A stretch of DNA of 64,000 bases, taken from CAZHFW01 sp964531675. GTDB taxonomy: Bacteria; Planctomycetota; Phycisphaerae; Phycisphaerales; UBA1924. The position numbers were made by a program, and so were the translations under genes. The notes under the pieces were generated by a model. The model was not told the origin of the DNA, made no database searches, and was given only the letters and a program-made list of their open reading frames with translations. Below, one piece after another: positions 44,701 to 52,000 of the stretch. Within the stretch, counting starts at the first letter, position 1, and the number at the start of each line of letters is the position of its first letter. The stretch is taken from contig CAZHFW010000007.1 in assembly GCA_964531675.1 (NCBI GenBank), forward strand, positions 1 through 64,000. The letters run 5' to 3'.

Positions 44701-45348
44701 ATGCCAATGCTCGCCCAGATCATGATCGCGCCGGGGCTCTCCGAGCCGCCAGCTTTTCCGCCCCCGCCTTTGGTTGATCGGCTGATCTTCGAGAGCCCCT
44801 ACCCGCTGGCGGCGGGGTTCATGATCGTGGCGCTGGTCGTGTTTCTGGCGGCCCGCGAGCGCCTGAACACCAAGCACTTGCTGCTGGCGATGGCGTTGCC
44901 CGCCTTGCTCGCCTTCGGGGTCGTGCTCACCGGGACGCTGGTGGTGACTGACCGGGAAGCCATTGCGGTCAAGGCTCGGGAACTGGTTGATGCGGTCGCA
45001 TCGGCCAATCCCGAGCAGACCAACCTTCTTCTGGCGGAGGACGCCAGTCTCTACGCGTTCTTCACCAGCGCCAAGGGCATCGCCAAACCCGACATCCTGT
45101 CGATGGTCCAGAGCGAGATGTCGACGCGTTACCGCCTGCACGATCACCGGGTTCGGGAGGTCCGCGTGAACATGGAAGGACCCCGGGTGGCCCGGAGCCA
45201 TGTCCTGGTCATGGTCGATCCCGAGCAGACGCGGATGCAGACCTGGTCGTGGTGGAGGCTTGATTGGGTTCGCGAGGACGGCAAGTGGCTGGTCCGAGGC
45301 ATCGAACCTCTTTCCATCCAAGGGCTTGAGAACGCCGGCCCGCGCTGA
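44701..45348 (+). CDS. Membrane-anchored hypothetical protein, NTF2-like C-terminal region
   Basis: The 215-residue protein is read from ATG 44701; longer readings add no hydrophobic or conserved start, and no clear ribosome binding site is seen. Two membrane helices (PYPLAAGFMIVALVVFLAA and LLLAMALPALLAFGVVLTGTLVV) lead into a soluble domain from about residue 85. That domain has EAIAVKARELVDAVASANPEQTNLLLAEDASLYAFF and a C-terminal SWWRLDWVREDGKWLVRGIE, an NTF2/SnoaL-like pattern in which Trp-rich strands close a cone. Function is unknown. It diverges from the Maf gene and converges on the SPOR-like gene (2 bp between stops). Confidence 0.7.
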   Translation: MPMLAQIMIAPGLSEPPAFPPPPLVDRLIFESPYPLAAGFMIVALVVFLAARERLNTKHLLLAMALPALLAFGVVLTGTLVVTDREAIAVKARELVDAVASANPEQTNLLLAEDASLYAFFTSAKGIAKPDILSMVQSEMSTRYRLHDHRVREVRVNMEGPRVARSHVLVMVDPEQTRMQTWSWWRLDWVREDGKWLVRGIEPLSIQGLENAGPR

Positions 45349-45350
45349 CG

Positions 45351-46277
45351 TCAGTTCTTGGGGATGGCCACCAGGAAGCTGGGCTGGAGGCTGGTGATGC
45401 CGCGGCCGTCGGCGCCCTTGCGGGTTTCTTTGATGCCTCTGCCGTTGAGCAGGTTGTACTTGTAGCGATCCCGGACCTCGCGGAGGGCCATGGATTCCAT
45501 CCCGGGCTTGAGCGGGTCGGTGTCGGAGGGGCCGAAGAGCCCGACGGTCACCATGCTGCGGTTGGGGCCGTGGTAGTAGAAGGCTTGCTCACCCTCGCGG
45601 CGGAGCTGGGACGCGGCGTCTTCGGCGGTCTTGCGGAACTCGGCCAGCTCCTTGGGGCTGGGGGCTTTGTCGTCATCGCGGGTGTAAACCGCGACCTGGA
45701 GGGTGTAGAGCGGCTTTTCTTTGCCTCGGAAGTTCTTGAGCGCGTTGCGGAGATCGAACTCGGGGATGGAGCCCTCGGTCTGTTCGGGCGGGGCGAGGAA
45801 GGCGTTGGCGAGCTGCTTTTCGCCATTGATGGAGATGTCGCGGATGCGGGCGAGGTCTTCCTGGGCCTTGGGATCGTCGGGGGTGGGGTAGCTGCCGTAT
45901 TCGAGAACGGTGGCCTTGCCGCGCTTGTTGATGGAGACGCCGGTGAGGGCGCCCTCGACCGCGAGGCGTTTGGAGGCGCGCTCGGCTTCGTCGGCCTGAT
46001 CGTCGGCGGTGAAGGCTCCGACGATGATGACCCAGCCGGTGTTGCCGGCGGTCTTGCCCTTGGAGCTTGGCTGGGAGGCGGGCTTGGAGAGCTCCTTGCC
46101 TTCCTTCTTGAAGCGGTCGAGGTTCTTGTCCGACCCTGACTGAGCCCAAACATTTGTTCCAAACAGACTTAGAACACAAATGAGGCAAAGGGAGCGGGTC
46201 AGGGCCCGGAAGCAGGAGTTGCGCACCACAGACAGGGGGAAGAAAGTTGGCGGGTCCTGCAGGATGTTATTGCTCAT
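45351..46277 (-). CDS. Secreted protein with two SPOR-like regions
   Basis: The 308-residue protein starts at the ATG at 46277. An extended signal peptide (47 residues, hydrophobic ALTRSLCLICVLSLFG, cleavage near NVWAQS) precedes a basic linker. Two regions resemble SPOR folds: TGWVIIVGAFTADDQADEAERASKRL (about 82-135) and PLYTLQVAVYTRDDD, with AEDAASQLRREGEQAFYYHGPNRSMVTVGLFG (about 195-260). SPOR domains bind denuded peptidoglycan at division or polar sites. Both were identified by strand-helix spacing, not by a strict motif. The 5' part (46140-46290) is noticeably less GC-rich than its surroundings. Confidence 0.6.
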   Translation of the reverse strand: MSNNILQDPPTFFPLSVVRNSCFRALTRSLCLICVLSLFGTNVWAQSGSDKNLDRFKKEGKELSKPASQPSSKGKTAGNTGWVIIVGAFTADDQADEAERASKRLAVEGALTGVSINKRGKATVLEYGSYPTPDDPKAQEDLARIRDISINGEKQLANAFLAPPEQTEGSIPEFDLRNALKNFRGKEKPLYTLQVAVYTRDDDKAPSPKELAEFRKTAEDAASQLRREGEQAFYYHGPNRSMVTVGLFGPSDTDPLKPGMESMALREVRDRYKYNLLNGRGIKETRKGADGRGITSLQPSFLVAIPKN

Positions 46278-46515
46278 AAACTTGTTCCCGACAAAGGCTT
46301 GGGCGACTTGAGTGGGAGTTGGCCGATTTTGAAGGGTCGCGCGCGGAGCCGTCGATAGCTTTGTCCGTACAGGAAATGAGACGGGACGGGTGAGCATACC
46401 CGGGCCCAACGACGCGGAGCCGATCAGCCCAGGTCGGCATCGGAGGAGAGAGAACCGCCGCCCGCGTCGATGAGGTGGAGTCCTGAGCGGCCAACCGGGG
46501 CAGGAGTTTGCTGCG

Positions 46516-46806
46516 ATGTCGAGTCTTTCGCCGATCGGGTCGAGCCAGGCTGAACGCATCCGCGCCGCGCAGGAAGCGGCCAAGCGGACGTCGACCCCCG
46601 CGGGCCGGGCTGCGGAGGCGGCCAGTCGTGGATCGGACCAGGTTGAACTTTCCCCGATGGCGGGGTTCATGTCCAAGCTTCGCGACCTGCCGGTGAGGCA
46701 GGAGCTGGTGGACCGCGTCCGCGACGAGATCGATCGCGGCGTGTACGAGTCGGCCGAGAAGCTCAATGCTGCGGTCGACGAGATGATCGGGGATGCGCAA
46801 GGCTGA
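46516..46806 (+). CDS. flgM: FlgM-like anti-sigma-28 factor
   Basis: The 96-residue protein has an Ala/Ser-rich, probably unfolded N-terminus and a C-terminal FlgM core: DQVELSPMAGFMSKLRDLPVRQELVDRVRDEIDRGVYESAEKLNAAVDEMIGD. FlgM holds the flagellar sigma factor FliA inactive until the hook is complete and FlgM is exported. AGGAG lies upstream of the ATG. It is a lone flagellar regulator here, 238 bp from the SPOR-like gene and 143 bp before the kinase gene. The region 46278-46515 before it holds no feature I can identify. Confidence 0.85.
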   Translation: MSSLSPIGSSQAERIRAAQEAAKRTSTPAGRAAEAASRGSDQVELSPMAGFMSKLRDLPVRQELVDRVRDEIDRGVYESAEKLNAAVDEMIGDAQG

Positions 46807-46949
46807 TCCCCGGGGCGGATTGCCCCCCATGTTCCGGGCCTGGAGCCCGGGCTTGACGACGCCGGAACCGGTACGCTGAAGACGTTGTTGGCCCGGGGCT
46901 TGCTGGATTCTCTGGCGGCTCTTGGTGGTCCTGTCTTCACGGAGCGGTG

Positions 46950-49900
46950 ATGGCGGTGTACGGCGGCTATGAGACGGTGCGAGAGCTGAATCGCACCGGA
47001 CTTGGATCGGTCTGGCTGGCCAGGCCGGCCTCGTCGTCGGCTGCGCCGGGCGAGCCATCGCACGTCATCAAGGTTCGCGGCGATCTGGGGGAGCTGATCG
47101 GGAGCGACCGATCCGCGCGGGCCCAGGCGCAGTTCCTGGAGTCGGCCCAGATCCTGAGGGAGGCCAAGCCCGCACCGGGCGGCGCGCGGGCGCTGCTGAT
47201 GGTCCAGGCGCTGGGACGCGCGGGCGCCGAGGCGTACGTCGTTTCCGAATACCACCCGCGCACGCTCGCGAGTATCGCGGGTCGGGTGCGGGCGGATGGT
47301 CATGTCATGCGGCACGTGGCGCAGGCGTGCGCCACAGCGCTGCGCCAGCTGCTGGCGGCTGGCCGCGTGCACGGAAACCTGAAGGCCTCCAACGTGCTCT
47401 TCACGGGGACGGGCGAGCTTGCCGAAGCGATCGTGCGGCTGGACGATCCCGCGCCGATCGCGGGCGGCGGACCTCAGGAGGTCCAGGCCGAGCTGATGCA
47501 GATCGCCAGGTTGCTGGTGCTGCTGGCGACCGGGAAGCCTTACGACGATCTGCGCGGCTGGCCGATCCAGACTTCACCCGAATGGCAGAAGCTTGGCGAG
47601 GATGAGACGGTCTGGCGCAGGCTCTGCCATGACATTCTGAATCCCACGCCCGAGGCGCGGCCGAGCCTGGAGCAGTTCGAGGCACGCATCGCCGAGGGCG
47701 AAGCGGGTGTGCTGGCCAATCAGGAGGCGATGCAGGCGGCCGGGGGCATGGCGGGCGTCGGCTTCGAGGTCGCGCCGGAAGCTCCCAAGAAATCCAAGAA
47801 GCCCTGGTACATCGGCGGCGCGGTGGCGGCGGCGCTGGTGGGCTACGGCGTGTACAGCACGGTGTTTGCGCCCAAGGTCGACACCGGGCCTCGCCAGGGC
47901 ATCACGGTCACGCGCGAGGACAACACGCCCACCCTGGCGCCGGAACTCATGCCCGCGGCGGGCGACGATCCGCGCCTGGCTTGGACCGCGGAAGCGGCGC
48001 TGGGACAGCTCAAGACAGATCTGGAGTCGCTGGCCAATCCGGGCTCGGCGGAGCGTGCGCCCGAACTGGCGGATCAACGAGAGAAACTCCTCGCGGACGT
48101 GGCTGCGATGCTTGCTTCGCGGGGCGAGATCGAGGGCGAGCTCACCAAGCTCAAGGACGTCAAGTGGATCGTGCGCGACGCTGATGAAGTGCGCACGCGG
48201 AAAGACGGGATCGATCAGCGCCTGGCAGAGATCACGCAGAAGCTCGCGGACGTGCGGACCAGGTCCAAGGACTACGAGGATGCGCTCCGGCTGGAGGTCC
48301 GCAAGACCGACAGCCTCGACGGGTTCCAGGAGTACGTGCGTTCGCGCAAGAACGCGGGCGGCGGCTTTGGCCCGAGCGTGAAGCCCTACTTCGGCGAGGC
48401 GTGCGACGAGCTGATCGCCATGCAAGGCGACCTCAACCAGCTCAACGACCTCTTCAAGAAGGTCACCAAGGGGCTCCAGGGTCTGGAGGACCAGATCACC
48501 GCCCAGCGGCCCAAGGGCACCAGGCCTCTGGACAAGGCGCTGGCGGCCAAGCTCGAACTCATCGCGCGAGATGCGCTGCACGAACTCAAGCCTCTCCGCG
48601 ACGGCAAGTGGCTCGGCGAGGACGAGGCGTTCCGCAAGGACTGGGACCAGAGGCTCGGTGCGTTCGCGGCGGCCAGCACGGAACTCATCGCGGTCGCGGA
48701 GCAGTCCGCGGTCCTGTTGAAGAGGCTCAACGAAGGCTGGATGCTCGCGGAGGACGCGGGTGACGGCGCGATCGGGACAGCGTGGGAGCGCATCGAGAAG
48801 TCTCCTGCGGCGGTGGAGTTCACCGAAGGCGAGCTCAAGCCTCATGGGGGCGACGTCCTGGCGGTGAAGAAGCGTGTCGACGCGCTGCGCCAGCTTGCGG
48901 CAGCGACCGATGCGGATGTGCTGGACACCGCGATGACCGGGGCGGAGATCTCCGTGGGCGAGATCCGCACAGCGTGGGCGAGGCTCGGCGAGATTGCCTC
49001 TCCCGCGGGAGCAGCGGGTGTGGAGCGGCACATCAGGCTCGCGGAGCGCACGACGCAGCTGATCGCCAGCAACGCCACGCCTTCGAAGCGTGAGCCCTGG
49101 AGCGGCGCGGTCGCGACGGAGCTTCGGGCCAGGTGGGCGCTGGCGATGACGCGGGTGTCGGAGCGCGAGCCGGTGGCGGCGGTGCTGGCGCTCAAGGACG
49201 CGGCGGGCGCGGATGACACGACGATCGCGGGGCTTCCTGGGTTTGTGCGGTACAACATCGCGCTCTCGAGCCTCGACTCGGCGCGGGCCAAGCTCGTCAA
49301 GGGCGGGCAGTCGCGACAGCTGAAGAAGGCGACGCAGAAGTTCGCGGACGCAGCGGCGGGATTGGGCGCGGACATCGCGGGCCGTCCGGAGGTCGCCAAG
49401 GTGCTCTCGGGCATCGGATCGGCGATGGCGCAGAAGTCGAGCATCACCGAGGATGACCTGAAGGACATGGGCCCGGGGGTGCGCGGCTGGACCGTGACGA
49501 TCGCGGGCGAAGAGGCCGAGAAGGTGCTGTATACGCAGCCCATCGGACGCAACGCCCAGGTGCTCGAGTTCCGCCAGCTCAAGAACGAGGATGCGGGCTG
49601 GGTCGCGTACGTGCAAGTGAACGAGCTCACGGTGGCGCAGTACAACGCGATCACGCAGGGCGACAAGTGGCCCGAGGTGCGGGCGCTGCTTCCGGAGAAT
49701 CCGCTCAGGCTTGGCGGCGGGCCGGCGACGTGGACGACGCGGCGCGGGCCGCGTGGCGGCGTTTCGCCTTCGCAGCAATATCTGGCGGCCAACCCGCAGA
49801 TGCAGCCCGCGGAGCCTTATCCGAAGGATCTGCAGGTCGGGACGCCTGGGAATGACTCCCCGATTCAGCAGCTCTCGCCCGATTCGGCGTTGATCGCGGC

Positions 49901-50516
49901 GCGGCTGGTGGCGTGCCGGTTCCCGACCGAGGACGAGTGGCTCGCGGCTCTGGCGTTCGAGGGCGGTGTTGACGAAGCACGGAAGGACGCGAACCTGCGC
50001 GATCTGACGTGGAAGAAGCAGTGGGCGTACATCGCGTCCGACCAGGTGCCTCAGTCGGGCAAGGCTGCGGCGTGGCCTGATCGCGGCGCGTTCTTCTCGC
50101 CCGACGGCGGGACCAGGCTCCGGGATCAGGACGCCAAGCCCGCGGTGGAAACCGACGACGGCGTGCTTTGGTTCCGGTCGTCGAAGGTGGGAGCGGGGCG
50201 TGAGTTCCGCAACCTGATCGGCAACGTGGCGGAGTTCGTGACGACGGGCGCGGAGCCCTTTGACTCGCTCAAGGCCGAGCGGACGGTCGTGTATCAGGCG
50301 CTGGGGAACTACGAGCAGGTGCGCGTGATGGGCGGATCGGCGCTCTCGGATGCGGCGATGACGTTGAACAAGGCCTGGACAGTGGATCCCGAGGAAGCCA
50401 AGCGTGGGTACTCGGATGTCGGTGTGCGGCTGGCGTTTACCGCCGGGCCGGTGGGGCCTCCCTTTGCGTTGATTCTGGGTGAGGCGATCGGTGAGCCGGT
50501 GTATTTGAAGCGGTGA
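46950..50516 (+). CDS. Degenerate Ser/Thr kinase-transmembrane-FGE (SUMF1) fusion, T6SS PpkA-like
   Basis: The 1188-residue protein starts at ATG 46950, 5 bases after GGAG. Residues 1-255 have a protein-kinase fold: a Gly-loop-like GLGSVWLARP, VIKVRGD with the ATP Lys, and the catalytic loop HGNLKASNVLF with Asn in place of the catalytic Asp, while DFG is replaced (RLDDPAPI). A membrane helix follows (about 290-308, YIGGAVAAALVGYGVYS), then a long helical periplasmic region. From about 860 to the end is a SUMF1/FGE-like domain (WVAYVQVNELTVAQYNAIT, CRFPTEDEWLAAL, LIGNVAEFVTTG, SDVGVRLAF). T6SS PpkA kinase and the FGE-domain TagR are separate genes elsewhere; here they look fused. It is the first gene of the T6SS-like run. 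Confidence 0.78.
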   Translation: MAVYGGYETVRELNRTGLGSVWLARPASSSAAPGEPSHVIKVRGDLGELIGSDRSARAQAQFLESAQILREAKPAPGGARALLMVQALGRAGAEAYVVSEYHPRTLASIAGRVRADGHVMRHVAQACATALRQLLAAGRVHGNLKASNVLFTGTGELAEAIVRLDDPAPIAGGGPQEVQAELMQIARLLVLLATGKPYDDLRGWPIQTSPEWQKLGEDETVWRRLCHDILNPTPEARPSLEQFEARIAEGEAGVLANQEAMQAAGGMAGVGFEVAPEAPKKSKKPWYIGGAVAAALVGYGVYSTVFAPKVDTGPRQGITVTREDNTPTLAPELMPAAGDDPRLAWTAEAALGQLKTDLESLANPGSAERAPELADQREKLLADVAAMLASRGEIEGELTKLKDVKWIVRDADEVRTRKDGIDQRLAEITQKLADVRTRSKDYEDALRLEVRKTDSLDGFQEYVRSRKNAGGGFGPSVKPYFGEACDELIAMQGDLNQLNDLFKKVTKGLQGLEDQITAQRPKGTRPLDKALAAKLELIARDALHELKPLRDGKWLGEDEAFRKDWDQRLGAFAAASTELIAVAEQSAVLLKRLNEGWMLAEDAGDGAIGTAWERIEKSPAAVEFTEGELKPHGGDVLAVKKRVDALRQLAAATDADVLDTAMTGAEISVGEIRTAWARLGEIASPAGAAGVERHIRLAERTTQLIASNATPSKREPWSGAVATELRARWALAMTRVSEREPVAAVLALKDAAGADDTTIAGLPGFVRYNIALSSLDSARAKLVKGGQSRQLKKATQKFADAAAGLGADIAGRPEVAKVLSGIGSAMAQKSSITEDDLKDMGPGVRGWTVTIAGEEAEKVLYTQPIGRNAQVLEFRQLKNEDAGWVAYVQVNELTVAQYNAITQGDKWPEVRALLPENPLRLGGGPATWTTRRGPRGGVSPSQQYLAANPQMQPAEPYPKDLQVGTPGNDSPIQQLSPDSALIAARLVACRFPTEDEWLAALAFEGGVDEARKDANLRDLTWKKQWAYIASDQVPQSGKAAAWPDRGAFFSPDGGTRLRDQDAKPAVETDDGVLWFRSSKVGAGREFRNLIGNVAEFVTTGAEPFDSLKAERTVVYQALGNYEQVRVMGGSALSDAAMTLNKAWTVDPEEAKRGYSDVGVRLAFTAGPVGPPFALILGEAIGEPVYLKR

Positions 50517-50598
50517 GGCGTTCCCCGGGGCGTACCCGGGGGCCGCGGGCGGCGGGGCAGATATGCTGGTGGTTTGAGGCGGAGAGCAGGAGCGGGAC

Positions 50599-51162
50599 AT
50601 GAGCCAGACCGGACAGAGCGGGCCCTTGCCGGAGAGCGTGGCGCAGGCTCTGCGCGCCAGGCTGCAGATCCCCGAAGGCCAGTCGATCGATCCGGCGCGG
50701 GCGGCGGAGCTTTTGGTGCCGCTGCTCGAGCTTGCGATCAGCATGGATCAGCTGGTGTGGAGGACGTGGTCGCAGCGGGTGGCGCCCGACTCGCAGGTCA
50801 AGCGTCGCGAGCTCTTGCAGAAGGCGGCGGCGGCTCACGTGACGGGTCAGGAGCTGGACCAGGAGAAGAGCCTGGCGCAGTTCACGCAGGACGCGGAAAG
50901 GCTCAGGCAGCTCACGCTGTGCCTGCTTTCGGCGATCGGCCAGACCGGAACGCTCTTTGCGCAGCGCTGGATGGACAAGTACAGCACCGAGTCGATCGAG
51001 CGGGCGGCGCAGTCGGAGAAGAAGCTGATCGAGGCGTTCGGCGCGACGTGCTGGCGCAAGTTCGGGGAGCTGACCGCGGGGATGGAGAAGTCGACGATCG
51101 ACGCCGAGGTGAACCAGGGGATCGCGGAGTTTGTGGAACAGGTGATGAAGGCGGGGCGGTAG
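50599..51162 (+). CDS. Helical cytoplasmic protein of unknown function in the TssLM run
   Basis: The 187-residue protein starts after AGGAG. It has no signal peptide or membrane segment and is mostly alpha-helical, with repeated hydrophobic heptads (LLVPLLELAISMDQLVWRTW, LIEAFGATCWRKFGEL). There is a central ELDQEKSLAQFTQDAERLRQL. I do not recognise a T6SS family (it is not TssB, TssC, TssK or TssA by eye). It sits between the kinase-FGE gene (82 bp) and the DotU gene (57 bp) in the same direction, so it is a candidate accessory subunit of the system. Confidence 0.7.
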   Translation: MSQTGQSGPLPESVAQALRARLQIPEGQSIDPARAAELLVPLLELAISMDQLVWRTWSQRVAPDSQVKRRELLQKAAAAHVTGQELDQEKSLAQFTQDAERLRQLTLCLLSAIGQTGTLFAQRWMDKYSTESIERAAQSEKKLIEAFGATCWRKFGELTAGMEKSTIDAEVNQGIAEFVEQVMKAGR

Positions 51163-51219
51163 CGCCGGACGGGTATCGGGTGTGAAGACCGTGGAGCGAG
51201 GGACAAGGAAGCCGAGAGC

Positions 51220-51993
51220 ATGACGCTGATCGAACTTTGCGAACCGCTGATGCAGTTCATGTGCCGGGTGAACCGGTCGGCCCACAAGGGGCTGCCGATG
51301 GATCCTGCGCAGGTGCGGGCGGACGTGCGCCAGATGCTGCAGGAGATCGCGACCAAGGCGCAGCGGGCGGGGATGAGCGAGAACTTCGAGAAGTCTCGCA
51401 AGGCGATCCACACGTTCATCGATGCGACGGTGATCGGTGTGGGGGGGCTGCTTGGCCAGCAGTGGAAGGCGATGAGGCTCGAGCCCGAGGGGGCGCTTCA
51501 GGACTTCTTCGCGCAGGTCGAGGCGGCCCTGGGCGATCCGACCGACGAGGCGACGGACAGGCTGGCGGTGTATTACCACTGCATCGGCCTGGGCATGGCG
51601 GGCGCGACGACGGAGGACACCGAGTCGCTCCGGCGGATGATGGCCAAGATGCAGGCCAGGCTGCGCGGGCGGATGGATGTTGATCCGTCGGCGCGGATCT
51701 GTCCCGAGGCGTACGAGTGTCTGAACACCGCGAACCTGATCGAGCCGCCGGCGCGTTCGCTGGCCCCGATGGCGATCGCGCTGGTGGGGACGGTGGTGGT
51801 GCTCGCGGTGGCCAATGTGCTGTTCTTCCGCCATTCGTCGGCGGATCTGTCGACGGCGCTGAAGGACATCGCGGGGACGACCTCGGTGCAGACGACCGGG
51901 CAGTCCGGGGCGGCCAAGGCCGAGCCGAACGCGGGGAAGCCCGCGGAACAGAAGAACGCGGAAGCGAACAAGCAGGCCGAGCAGGGCAAGTAA
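51220..51993 (+). CDS. tssL: TssL/DotU-family inner-membrane protein
   Basis: The 257-residue protein has a cytoplasmic helical domain (about 1-160) with the DotU pattern: LIELCEPLMQFMCRVNRSAHKG, VRQMLQEIATKAQRAGM, a central HTFIDATVIGVGGLLGQQW, and YYHCIGLGMAGATTEDTESLRRMM. One C-terminal membrane helix follows (about 181-200, MAIALVGTVVVLAVANVLFF), placing a short Ala/Lys-rich tail in the periplasm. TssL binds TssM and the baseplate. No peptidoglycan-binding domain is present. It precedes tssM by 7 bp. Confidence 0.78.
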   Translation: MTLIELCEPLMQFMCRVNRSAHKGLPMDPAQVRADVRQMLQEIATKAQRAGMSENFEKSRKAIHTFIDATVIGVGGLLGQQWKAMRLEPEGALQDFFAQVEAALGDPTDEATDRLAVYYHCIGLGMAGATTEDTESLRRMMAKMQARLRGRMDVDPSARICPEAYECLNTANLIEPPARSLAPMAIALVGTVVVLAVANVLFFRHSSADLSTALKDIAGTTSVQTTGQSGAAKAEPNAGKPAEQKNAEANKQAEQGK

Positions 51994-52000
51994 CCGGAGC

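Noticed and set aside
46834..46850. CCGGGC/GCCCGG hairpin after flgM as a terminator, and TTGACG at 46853 as a promoter for the kinase gene.
   Set aside because: The stem is only 6 bp with no T-run, and no acceptable -10 box lies 16-18 bases from the TTGACG.
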